DNA from: Rhizobacter sp.
GTDB lineage: Bacteria > Pseudomonadota > Gammaproteobacteria > Burkholderiales > Burkholderiaceae_C
Assembly (NCBI GenBank): GCA_014380155.1
Contig: JACMKJ010000158.1
Coordinates: forward strand, 1 to 19,117
Length of the DNA: 19,117 nucleotides
Direction of reading: 5' to 3'
The notes under the pieces were generated by a model. That model searched no databases. It had not been told where the DNA came from and saw nothing but the letters and a program-made list of their open reading frames with translations. Positions 6,506 to 13,893 of this stretch are shown piece by piece; within the stretch, counting starts at the first letter, position 1, and every line of letters begins with the position of its first letter. The translations under genes and the position numbers were made by a program.

Positions 6506-8459
6506 CGCGGCCCGACAGTTCGTTGGCCGCAAAGCCCTTGAAGCGCCCCTTCTTCAGGTGAATCAGCAGCAACGAAATGGTCGCCGGTGTGATACCCGAG
6601 ATGCGCGAGGCCTGCCCCAAGGTTTCGGGCCGGTGCGTGGCCAGCTTTTGCCGAGCCTCGAAACTGAGCGCGGTGACTTGCGCATAGTCCAGCTCGGCCG
6701 GCAGGCGCAGGCCCTCAAAGTGCACGGCCCGCTCGACTTCCTCGTTTTGCTTGTGGATGTAGCCGGCGTACTTGATGCTGATCTCGGCCTGCTCGATCAC
6801 CGCGTCGGCCAGCTCCACACCCAGCTCCGAATGCAGTGTTTCACGTGAAACACCGGCCTCGGGCTTTGCGATTTGGGCCACTTCTACCAAAGCGTCGAAG
6901 TTGACTCCCGGGCGGCGCAGCAGATCAGCCAAGCTGTATTCGTGGTCGATGGCCTTGCCCAGCAGGCGATCGGCGTCGGCGTCGGGGAGGTTGTTGGGGT
7001 GCACCCAGGTCGACTTCAGGCGCTCGGTTTCGCGGGCGACCGCGTCACGCTTGCGGTTGAAGGCCGTCCAGCGGGCGTCGTCAACCAGGCCCAGCTCGCG
7101 GCCCTCTTCAGTCAGCCGCGCATCGGCGTTGTCTTCACGCAGCTGCAGGCGGAACTCGGCGCGGCTGGTGAACATGCGGTACGGCTCGGTCACGCCCTTG
7201 GTGATGAGGTCATCAACCAGCACGCCCAGGTAAGCCTGGTCGCGGCGGGGCGTCCAGGCGTCTTTGCCTTGAACTTGCAGCGCGGCGTTGATGCCGGCAA
7301 ACAGGCCTTGGGCGCCCGCCTCTTCATAGCCGGTCGTGCCATTGATCTGCCCTGCGAAAAACAGGCCGCCGATCGACTTGGTCTCGAAGCTGGCCTTCAA
7401 GGCGCGGGGGTCGAAGTAGTCGTATTCGATGGCGTAACCAGGGCGCAGGATGTGCGCGTTTTCCAGGCCGCGCATCGAGCGCACGGCGGCGAGCTGGATG
7501 TCGAACGGCAAGCTGGTGCTGATGCCGTTTGGGTAGAACTCGTGCGTCGTCAGGCCCTCGGGCTCCAGAAAGATCTGGTGCGAATCCTTGTCGGCGAAGC
7601 GGTTGATCTTGTCTTCGATGCTCGGGCAGTAGCGCGGGCCCACACCTTCGATCACACCGGTAAACATCGGGCTGCGGTCGAAGCCCGAGCGGATGATGTC
7701 GTGCGTGCGTTCGTTGGTGTGGGTGATCCAGCACGGCACCTGCTGCGGGTGCTGCGAGGCGTGGCCCATGAAGCTGAACACCGGCACCGGATCGAGGTCA
7801 CCGGGTTGTTCCGTGAGTTGCGAAAAGTCGATGCTGCGCCCGTCCAGCCGCGGCGGCGTGCCGGTCTTCAAGCGACCTTGCGGCAACTTCAGCTCCTTGA
7901 GCCGTGCCGAGAGCGACACCGCCGGCGGGTCGCCCGCCCGCCCTGCCGCATGGCTTTGCAGGCCGACGTGGATCTTGCCGTCGAGGAAGGTGCCTGCCGT
8001 CAACACCACCGTCTTGGCGCGGAAGCGAATGCCAACTTGTGTGACAGCCCCTACCACCCGGTCGCCTTCGACCATCAGGTCGTCAACCGCTTGTTGAAAG
8101 AGTGTCAGATTCGGCTGGTTCTCAAGCCGGTGGCGGATGGCCGCCTTGTACAGAATACGGTCGGCCTGGGCCCGCGTGGCCCGCACCGCCGGGCCCTTGG
8201 AGCCGTTCAAGATCCGGAATTGGATGCCCGACTCATCTGTGGCCGCCGCCATGGCGCCACCCAGGGCGTCGATTTCCTTGACCAGGTGACCCTTGCCGAT
8301 GCCGCCGATCGACGGGTTGCAGCTCATCTGGCCGAGCGTTTCGATGTTGTGCGTCAGCAGCAAGGTGCTGGCACCCATGCGCGCCGCCGCCAGCGCGGCC
8401 TCGGTGCCGGCATGGCCGCCGCCGACGACGATGACGTCGAACTCATGGGGGTACAGCAT
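6495..8459 (-). CDS. mnmG: tRNA uridine-5-carboxymethylaminomethyl modification enzyme MnmG (GidA)
   Basis: A 654-residue FAD protein that, with MnmE, installs the cmnm5 group on U34 of several tRNAs. The FAD dinucleotide motif is VVGGGHAGTEAA at residues 11-22. The family-specific NPSIGGIGKGHLVKEIDALGG follows, and the mid-protein GGLFFAGQINGTTGYEEAGAQG is also diagnostic, all intact. The open frame extends upstream to 8858, but the conserved N-terminus MLYPHEFDVIVVGGG and a GGAG ribosome site seven bases upstream fix the start at 8459. It is the first gene of the mnmG-rsmG-lysE-parA-acetyltransferase run. A perfect parS lies inside the gene at about residues 536-541. Confidence 0.97.
   Translation of the reverse strand: MLYPHEFDVIVVGGGHAGTEAALAAARMGASTLLLTHNIETLGQMSCNPSIGGIGKGHLVKEIDALGGAMAAATDESGIQFRILNGSKGPAVRATRAQADRILYKAAIRHRLENQPNLTLFQQAVDDLMVEGDRVVGAVTQVGIRFRAKTVVLTAGTFLDGKIHVGLQSHAAGRAGDPPAVSLSARLKELKLPQGRLKTGTPPRLDGRSIDFSQLTEQPGDLDPVPVFSFMGHASQHPQQVPCWITHTNERTHDIIRSGFDRSPMFTGVIEGVGPRYCPSIEDKINRFADKDSHQIFLEPEGLTTHEFYPNGISTSLPFDIQLAAVRSMRGLENAHILRPGYAIEYDYFDPRALKASFETKSIGGLFFAGQINGTTGYEEAGAQGLFAGINAALQVQGKDAWTPRRDQAYLGVLVDDLITKGVTEPYRMFTSRAEFRLQLREDNADARLTEEGRELGLVDDARWTAFNRKRDAVARETERLKSTWVHPNNLPDADADRLLGKAIDHEYSLADLLRRPGVNFDALVEVAQIAKPEAGVSRETLHSELGVELADAVIEQAEISIKYAGYIHKQNEEVERAVHFEGLRLPAELDYAQVTALSFEARQKLATHRPETLGQASRISGITPATISLLLIHLKKGRFKGFAANELSGRDAA
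6837..6852. promoter_or_regulatory. Perfect parS site within mnmG
   Basis: TGTTTCACGTGAAACA is the exact 16-bp parS palindrome conserved across bacteria. It sits inside the mnmG coding sequence, where it encodes part of SRETLHSE. It is the strongest ParB nucleation site in the window and supports an origin-proximal location. Confidence 0.93.
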
Positions 8460-8603
8460 GAAAACTCCGGGGGTGGGCCGCGGCTCTCGCAAAGCGTGTC
8501 GAGCGGGCAAGACGTGAATTTTAGGCTGCGGGGTCACTCGCGTCACCGGCTGTTCGGCAAGACCACGGTCATGCGTGGCGAGCGTGCCGAATAATCCTCG
8601 TCC

Positions 8604-8870
8604 ATGAACTGCCGACCGGGCTGCGGTGCCTGCTGCATCGCCCCTTCCATCTCGACACCCATCCCGGGCATGCCGCTGATCAACGGCATCAGCAAGCCCG
8701 CCGGTGTGCGCTGCGTGCAGCTGACGCCCGACAACGCCTGCGCCATCTTCGGCCACCCGGATCGGCCGGCCGTGTGCGCTTCGCTGCAGCCGGCAGCCGA
8801 GATGTGCGGCGACAACCGCGAGCAAGCCCTGCGCTGGCTCGGGTACATGGAGCGCCATACCACTCCGTGA
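8604..8870 (+). CDS. YkgJ-family cysteine-cluster protein
   Basis: An 88-residue protein beginning MNCRPGCGACC, with eight cysteines (3, 7, 10, 11, 37, 46, 58, 68). It matches the small YkgJ/UPF0153 cysteine-cluster family, which is predicted to bind zinc or an Fe-S centre. No biochemical role is established for the family that I can apply here. It is divergent from mnmG with a 144-base spacer that must hold both promoters, and convergent with the HD-GYP gene 15 bases away. The start is the only reasonable ATG, although its ribosome site is weak. Confidence 0.85.
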   Translation: MNCRPGCGACCIAPSISTPIPGMPLINGISKPAGVRCVQLTPDNACAIFGHPDRPAVCASLQPAAEMCGDNREQALRWLGYMERHTTP

Positions 8871-8885
8871 CCGTCGCTTCAGGGC

Positions 8886-10151
8886 TCACGAAGCGTCGAG
8901 CAAACCCTGCCACAACGGAGAAAGCCGAAACTTCTCCGCCTCGGTGAGCCCTTCGCTGAGCAACAAACACTCGCGGTGAAACGCCCGCATGCGCTGACGC
9001 AGCTCACTCTCGGCCAGCTCCAGCTCCAGCCGCTCGGACGGTGCGGCGTCGTTCGCCGAGACGCCCCACAAACCCAAAGCATTCCACGCCACCCGCAAAC
9101 GGTCGAGCCGGCGCAGCGCATCGGTCACCACGTCGGTGATGGTCGACGTGCGGCGCTGCTCGTGCAGCTCCAACGCCAGCTGATGCGCCTCGGCGAGCTG
9201 ATGGTCGATGTCGGCCAGCTGCGCGGCGAGTGTCGATGCGATCGGCTGCGCATCGCCGGCGAAGTCTTCACTGGCCTCGTGCGCCGCATCGCAGATAAAG
9301 GCCGCCCACTGCGGGTCAAACTCCCCCGGCACCACCCGCAGCGCGAAGCTCGCACGTGTCAGCGGCGCATGCGACGCACACAGGCTGCCGAGCGTCACCT
9401 CCACCACCGCCAGCACACGGCCGAGGCGTGACACCGCCTCGCCGCTCAGCCGCGCCGGGTAGCCCGAGCGGTCGAGCCTCTCATGGTGCTCGGCCACCGC
9501 CTGCCCCAGCGCGGCCGGGTAGTCGGTCAAGCCGCACAACAGCATCTGCGCCACCCGCGGGTGCACCACCAGGTGCTTGTGGCCAATGATGTCGAGCGCC
9601 TGCGCATAGTCGAGGTACAGCGGGTTGATGTAGACCTCGCCGATGTCGTGCAACAAGCCGCCCAGCATGGCCAGGCGAATGTCGTGGTGGCTGCCTTCGC
9701 GGCTCGCGACCATGGCACCCGCGAGCGCCATGCCGCACACCGCATGCGACAGGGTGGCCGGCCGCGTGGCCGCAGCCGTGGTGAGGAGCAACTGCGCCAC
9801 CGAGTGCAGCGGGATCTGCCTGAGCTGCGCCACAAGCACCGGTGCCCAGGGCTTCAACGCGGGTGCAAGCGGGCTCTGCGATTCAAACAGCTCCTGCAGG
9901 TCGTGCATCAGCGTGAAGAGCGTGACACCGCCTTCGGCCTGCAAGCAGACCTCGATCGGCTGCTTCAGCCGGCGCTCCATCAGGCGCTGCTGCAGCGCAG
10001 CCGTGACCGGCTGGTCACGCGCCCACAGCTTGACGCCCCGCACGTCGACGATGTCTTGCGAGGCAATGATCGCGTACGACTCGCCGGCCTTGCTGAGCGC
10101 GGCCAGCGCATGGGGATTGGGTTCGCTCCCCGGTGCGAGGGACAGATGCAT
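8886..10151 (-). CDS. HD-GYP-like protein, putative cyclic-di-GMP phosphodiesterase
   Basis: A 421-residue protein with a central HD-GYP-type domain. I see His136 (LSHAV), the HD pair 168-169 in LLHDIGE, His197 (VVHPRV) and HHERLDRSGYP at 222-232, which carries the GYP signature. Two departures are visible. The usual DGxGYP reads DRSGYP, and the late metal-ligand aspartate in the 'VaDxxdAL' segment appears to be Glu251 (AVVEVTLGSL). The N-terminal 90 residues are an uncharacterised regulatory domain; the C-terminal 150 are helical, probably coiled coil. Active family members hydrolyse c-di-GMP, and degenerate ones may only bind it or partner proteins. It starts 12 bases after the exporter ATPase gene, so it appears to be the last gene of the peptide-export operon. 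Confidence 0.75.
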   Translation of the reverse strand: MHLSLAPGSEPNPHALAALSKAGESYAIIASQDIVDVRGVKLWARDQPVTAALQQRLMERRLKQPIEVCLQAEGGVTLFTLMHDLQELFESQSPLAPALKPWAPVLVAQLRQIPLHSVAQLLLTTAAATRPATLSHAVCGMALAGAMVASREGSHHDIRLAMLGGLLHDIGEVYINPLYLDYAQALDIIGHKHLVVHPRVAQMLLCGLTDYPAALGQAVAEHHERLDRSGYPARLSGEAVSRLGRVLAVVEVTLGSLCASHAPLTRASFALRVVPGEFDPQWAAFICDAAHEASEDFAGDAQPIASTLAAQLADIDHQLAEAHQLALELHEQRRTSTITDVVTDALRRLDRLRVAWNALGLWGVSANDAAPSERLELELAESELRQRMRAFHRECLLLSEGLTEAEKFRLSPLWQGLLDAS

Positions 10152-10163
10152 TGGAGCCGGTAG

Positions 10164-12287
10164 TTAGCGCCCCGCGCCGGTGACGGTGCGGAGCTCTTGT
10201 GCCACATGGCCGTCCTTCAGCACGATCACGCGGCTGGCCGAAGCCATGGTCTCGGGGCGGTGCGCCACGATCACCCGCGTGAGGTCGAGCTGGCGAATCG
10301 CCTGGTTCACCAGGCGCTCGCGGTCCACGTCGAGCGCACTCGTCGCTTCGTCGAGGAACAGGATCTTCGGCCGCTTGTAGAGCGCGCGGGCCAGCAGGAT
10401 GCGCTGCTTCTGCCCGCCTGAAATGCTGGCTCCCATGTCGCCGATCAGCGTGTGGTAGCCCATGGGCATGGCCTCGATCTCGTCGTGTACGGCCGCGAGC
10501 TGGGCACATTGCGACACCCAGGCCGGGTCGGCGTGGCTGTCGAAGAAACTGATGTTGTCGGTGATCGAGCCGGCGAAAAGCTGGTCGTCTTGCATCACGG
10601 TGCCGATCATGTCGCGCCAGGCGCGCAGGCCGAGTTGGCGCAGCGGCACACCGCCCACGCGAATCTCGCCCGACTGCGGCGTGTGGATGCCCAGCATCAG
10701 CTTGAGGAGTGTCGTCTTGCCACAGCCCGAGGGCCCGGCAATCGCCACCGATTCACCCGGCTCGATGACGAAGCTCACGTCATTCAGCACCTCGGGCTCG
10801 CTGTCGGAATAGCGAAAGCTCACGCCCTGCAGCTCCAGGCGCGCCGGCAGCTCGTTCTCGCGGGCCGGCACGTCGGGTTCGGCTTCGGGCGTGGTGAGCA
10901 CGATGTCGGCCAGGCGCTCGCCTTGCAGCTTGAGCATCTTCAGCTCGACCATCTTGTCGATCAGGCCGCTCACGCGCTGCGCGAAGGTCTCTTTGTAGGC
11001 GAAGAAGGCGAACAACATGCCCACCGAAAAACGGTGGTCCATCACCAGCAGCGCACCCACCCAGATCACCGCTATGCGCTCCAGGCCGAACACCAGCTTG
11101 TGCATCACGCCGAACATCAGGTCGAGCTTGCGGGTGGCGATGTTGGCGTTCATCGCGTCGACCACGCGGTTCATGAACTGCGCCTGGCGGTCTTCCTGCC
11201 GGTTGAAAAGCTTGATCGACTGCACCCCGCGCAATGACTCCAGAAAGTGCGTCGAACGCTTGGCGTCGTGCACGATGGCTTCTTCGGTCGCGTCGCGCTG
11301 CGGGCGGAAGAAAGCCCAGCGCAGCAGCGCATACAACGCCACGCTGCCGAAGGCGATGGCCGTGAGCGTGACGCTGTAGAAGCACATCACCACAAACGTC
11401 AGCACCACCAGCAGGCCGTCGAGCACGGCTTCGATGAAGCTGGTGGTCAGCGTCTGCTGCATCTGCTGGATGGCACCGAAGCGCGACATGATGTCGCCGG
11501 TGTGGCGCTTCTCGAACCAGCTCACCGGCAGGCGCATCAGGTGCGCAAACACGTTCGACAGCCACTGCAGGTTGAGCGTGGCCGACAGGTAGAGCACCGC
11601 CCATGAGCGAATCGCGGCTGTCGCCACCTGCACCAGCACCAAGAGGCCGAAGCCGATGCCCAGGGTGATGAGCAGGTCGCGGTCGGCGCTGACGAGCACG
11701 CTGTCGACCGTCCACTGCATGAAAAACGGCGTCAGCAGCATGAAGGCTTCAAGCGCCAGAGCCATCACGAAGATCTGGCCCAGCGAGCGCTTGAGCCCGA
11801 CCACATGGCCGAGCAGCTGGCGCGTGCTGACCGACTGCTTTTCTTCTTGCGGCTTGAAGTCGGCCGCCGGTGACAGCTCCAGCACCACACCGGTGAAATG
11901 TTTGGCCACCTCGGCCAGGCGCAGGCGGCGCACACCGCGCGCCGGGTCGTGGATCGTGGCCCAATCGCCGCGCACCTCGGTCAACACGACGAAGTGGTTC
12001 AGGTCCCAGTGCAACACGCAGGGCAGCTGCAACTGCGGCAGGTGCTCCATCTCGGCGCGCAGCGGGCGTGGGCTTAAGCGCAGCTGGCTCGACATGCGCA
12101 CCAGGTCGATCATCGTCACGCCCTTGAGCGACAACGAGAAGCGCTTGCGAAGGGTGGGCAGGTCGGTGCGCAGGCCATGCTTGGCCGCGACCATCGCAAG
12201 ACACGCGAGGCCGCATTCAGCGGCCTCGGTCTGCAAGATCAGCGGGACACGGCGCCCGCCCCAACCCAGGTTCAACGCGTCCAGCAT
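10164..12287 (-). CDS. C39-peptidase-containing ABC exporter (PCAT) for double-glycine peptides
   Basis: A 707-residue bacteriocin/microcin-type exporter combining protease, membrane domain and ATPase. The N-terminal C39 peptidase is intact: oxyanion Gln19 and catalytic Cys25 in LQTEAAECG, His98 in NHFVVL, and Asp114 in IHDPARG. It is therefore not the inactive HlyB type. The transmembrane domain spans roughly 160-430. The ATPase has Walker A AGPSGCGKTT (about 515), signature ISGGQKQR (about 620) and Walker B ILFLDEATSALD (about 640). Such proteins cut leaders after Gly-Gly and export the remainder with an HlyD-type adaptor and usually TolC. No tolC gene is in the window. The start at 12287 overlaps the adaptor stop as TGATG; an in-frame start at 12329 is less likely. 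The likely substrate is the 55-residue peptide encoded upstream. Confidence 0.93.
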   Translation of the reverse strand: MLDALNLGWGGRRVPLILQTEAAECGLACLAMVAAKHGLRTDLPTLRKRFSLSLKGVTMIDLVRMSSQLRLSPRPLRAEMEHLPQLQLPCVLHWDLNHFVVLTEVRGDWATIHDPARGVRRLRLAEVAKHFTGVVLELSPAADFKPQEEKQSVSTRQLLGHVVGLKRSLGQIFVMALALEAFMLLTPFFMQWTVDSVLVSADRDLLITLGIGFGLLVLVQVATAAIRSWAVLYLSATLNLQWLSNVFAHLMRLPVSWFEKRHTGDIMSRFGAIQQMQQTLTTSFIEAVLDGLLVVLTFVVMCFYSVTLTAIAFGSVALYALLRWAFFRPQRDATEEAIVHDAKRSTHFLESLRGVQSIKLFNRQEDRQAQFMNRVVDAMNANIATRKLDLMFGVMHKLVFGLERIAVIWVGALLVMDHRFSVGMLFAFFAYKETFAQRVSGLIDKMVELKMLKLQGERLADIVLTTPEAEPDVPARENELPARLELQGVSFRYSDSEPEVLNDVSFVIEPGESVAIAGPSGCGKTTLLKLMLGIHTPQSGEIRVGGVPLRQLGLRAWRDMIGTVMQDDQLFAGSITDNISFFDSHADPAWVSQCAQLAAVHDEIEAMPMGYHTLIGDMGASISGGQKQRILLARALYKRPKILFLDEATSALDVDRERLVNQAIRQLDLTRVIVAHRPETMASASRVIVLKDGHVAQELRTVTGAGR

Positions 12288-13534
12288 CACACGCGGCCCG
12301 TGATGCTCAGCACGGGCTCGAAGATCCATTCGATCAGGCGGCGTCGGTCGAGCAGCACGTCGGCATCGAGCTGCATGCCCGGTGCCAGCGGCTGCGCTTT
12401 GCCATAGGCTTGCACCGCCTGCTGGTCGAGTGCGACGGTGATTCGATACAAGGGTTCATTGCTCGGCGGCAGCGCCAGGCTGGCCAGCTCGGCCGCCTGC
12501 AAGGGCGTGCGCGACACCTGCATCACGTGGCCCGCCTGGTGGCCGAACTTTTGGTACGGGTAGGCCTGGTAGCGAAGCAACACCGCCTGATCCGAGCGCA
12601 GAAAACCGACGGCGCTCGACGGGGCAAACAAGTGCGCCTGCAAGCGCGCATCGGCCGGCACCAGGCTCGCGAGCGCCGTGGCCGGTGTGGCGGTCTGGCC
12701 ACGCTCGGCAAGCACCGAAGTCACCACGCCGTCTTGCGGGGCGCGGATCACGATGCGGGTCTGCGCTTCGTTTTCGGCCGACTTCTGCACCAGCTCGGCG
12801 ATGTCGCGGTCGATCTCACCGAGTTGGGCCTGGCTGCGCAGCGGCAGCTCGCGCAACTGCGCTTCGAGGCCGCCGATTTCGCGCTGCTTGGTGGCGCCCA
12901 GGCGCTCCAGCCCTTGCAACTGCGCGCGCAGGCCGAGCACCTCTTCGGCCTTGGTTTGCACCTGGGCCGACGATACAAAGTTTTCGTTGCGTAACGACTC
13001 CAGCCGCGCCTGCGCCTGCTGTGCGAGGCCGAGGCGCTCGCGTTGCAAATCGGCCTCGGTGCCGAGCTGCGCCAGCTCGCGCTTCATGTCGCTGATCTGT
13101 CGTTGCAACGCAGCCGATTGGGTTTGTTGCAACAAGGCCTGCTGCTTGCTCGAGGCCTGCAGGCTGCGCTCACGCGCGGCGAGGCTTTGTTGCACGGCGG
13201 CTTGTGTGCCGCCCTGGAGCGTGGCCCGCTCCAGAGACAGCACAAACAGCACGTCGCCTTGCCGCACCGCCTGGCCTTCGACCACGTGGCGCTCGACCAC
13301 CGTGGCGGCCTGCGGCGTCACCAGGCGGATCACGCCGCTGTCGGGCACCAGGTAGCCGCTCACGCGCGCCTTGCGCGTGTACTCGCCGAAGCTGAGGTAT
13401 GAAGCGACCGCCACGGCAGTGAGCGCCACGAAGCCCGTGAGCACCGCAAACGACACCGGCCGGATCAGCTGAATGTTGCCCAACCAGCCCTGGCGCCGGC
13501 CTTCGACGACTTCAGGGCGGAAGAGGTTGGGCAT
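12287..13534 (-). CDS. HlyD/CvaA-family periplasmic adaptor of the peptide exporter
   Basis: A 415-residue membrane-fusion protein. A short cytoplasmic N-terminus is followed by one membrane segment (about 25-48) and the lipoyl-like half motif around TRKARVSGYLVPDSG. A long Gln/Leu-rich coiled-coil hairpin spans roughly 105-260. The second lipoyl half (APQDGVVTSVLAERGQ) and a C-terminal beta domain complete it. The form resembles CvaA/RaxA-type adaptors that work with C39-peptidase exporters rather than RND adaptors. It bridges the inner-membrane exporter and an outer-membrane channel encoded elsewhere. It is directly coupled to the exporter ATPase gene (TGATG) and follows the peptide gene by 66 bases. 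Its ribosome site is weak. Confidence 0.92.
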   Translation of the reverse strand: MPNLFRPEVVEGRRQGWLGNIQLIRPVSFAVLTGFVALTAVAVASYLSFGEYTRKARVSGYLVPDSGVIRLVTPQAATVVERHVVEGQAVRQGDVLFVLSLERATLQGGTQAAVQQSLAARERSLQASSKQQALLQQTQSAALQRQISDMKRELAQLGTEADLQRERLGLAQQAQARLESLRNENFVSSAQVQTKAEEVLGLRAQLQGLERLGATKQREIGGLEAQLRELPLRSQAQLGEIDRDIAELVQKSAENEAQTRIVIRAPQDGVVTSVLAERGQTATPATALASLVPADARLQAHLFAPSSAVGFLRSDQAVLLRYQAYPYQKFGHQAGHVMQVSRTPLQAAELASLALPPSNEPLYRITVALDQQAVQAYGKAQPLAPGMQLDADVLLDRRRLIEWIFEPVLSITGRV

Positions 13535-13579
13535 GGCAATGAACCAGCAAGGCGCGCATTGACGATCTACCCAGGCCGG

Positions 13580-13600
13580 AAAAAGGCGGACCGCCGGCGG
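13580..13600 (-). terminator. Possible leaky terminator/attenuator between the peptide gene and hlyD
   Basis: Immediately after the peptide stop codon the minus strand reads CCGCCGGCGGTCCGCCTTTTT. GGCG can pair with CGCC across a three-base loop, directly followed by five T residues, which is the form of a weak intrinsic terminator. The first CCGCC could pair alternatively and weaken it. A partial terminator here would make more peptide message than exporter message. The stem is short, so confidence is limited. Confidence 0.4.
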
Positions 13601-13768
13601 TTACCAGTTGTTGTTGGGATTCAGCGTGGTCACACCGCCGCTGATCTGGCGCAAGGCCTCGGCATCCAGAGGAATCGGGGCTTGACCAAGGGAAACGGGC
13701 TGGCGATCAGTTGCCTGGCTGACCACAGAAGAATTTGCGGGAACGGTTTGGTTCGTCGTGGGCTGCAT
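13601..13768 (-). CDS. Double-glycine leader peptide precursor (55 residues, 10-residue predicted product)
   Basis: Translating the minus strand from ATG 13768, preceded by a CAGGAG ribosome site at good spacing, gives a 55-residue protein. Residues 34-45 are LDAEALRQISGG. This fits the double-glycine leader rule, with Leu at -12, Leu at -7, Ile at -4 and Gly-Gly at -2/-1. Cleavage would release VTTLNPNNNW, ten residues with no cysteine, Asn-rich and ending in Trp. The N-terminal 33 residues are polar, rich in Gln, Ser, Thr and Pro, an unusually long pre-leader. The gene heads the operon with the HlyD adaptor and the C39 exporter, its expected processing and export machinery. A lux-box palindrome lies upstream. 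The short product suggests a signal-like peptide more than a conventional microcin, but function is inference. I do not recognise any named family. Confidence 0.82.
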   Translation of the reverse strand: MQPTTNQTVPANSSVVSQATDRQPVSLGQAPIPLDAEALRQISGGVTTLNPNNNW

Positions 13769-13788
13769 GATCTGCTCCTGTAAGCATC

Positions 13789-13808
13789 GTGCACAAGATG
13801 TTGTGCAC
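13789..13808 (-). promoter_or_regulatory. Perfect 8-bp inverted repeat in the peptide-gene leader
   Basis: GTGCACAA and TTGTGCAC flank four bases, an exact eight-pair palindrome. In the transcript it would form a hairpin with a CAUC loop just upstream of the ribosome site. If transcription starts near 13809, as the predicted -10 suggests, the hairpin is at the very 5' end, where such structures protect mRNA from decay. It could equally be an operator at the start site. Confidence 0.6.
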
Positions 13809-13815
13809 TGGTGTC

Positions 13816-13862
13816 ATTGCAGCAGCGGCCACGCTCCCCGGTAACTGTCAGCTCTTACAGGA
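13816..13862 (-). promoter_or_regulatory. Lux box and promoter of the peptide-export operon
   Basis: The 16-mer CTGTCAGCTCTTACAG (13845-13860, plus-strand orientation) is an inverted repeat with seven-base arms and one mismatch, the pattern of LuxR-family binding sites. On the minus strand a -10-like TGCAAT follows at 13821-13816, placing the box directly against a poor -35 position (13844-13839, TTACCG). A weak -35 abutted by the box is the layout expected for LuxR-activated promoters. The predicted start is near 13809, about 40 bases before the peptide ATG. Confidence 0.7.
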
Positions 13863-13893
13863 TGACAAGCGGGTCGGAATCAGCCAATAAACG

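Noticed and set aside
6873..8594. 573-codon open frame on the plus strand across mnmG
   Set aside because: It is antisense to the intact, motif-rich mnmG. Long shadow frames are expected at this GC content, and its protein is His/Gln/Arg/Val-rich without any domain.
10780..11715. 311-codon minus-strand frame inside the exporter gene
   Set aside because: It is a frame-shifted shadow of the C39 exporter, which is continuous with all motifs intact in the true frame.
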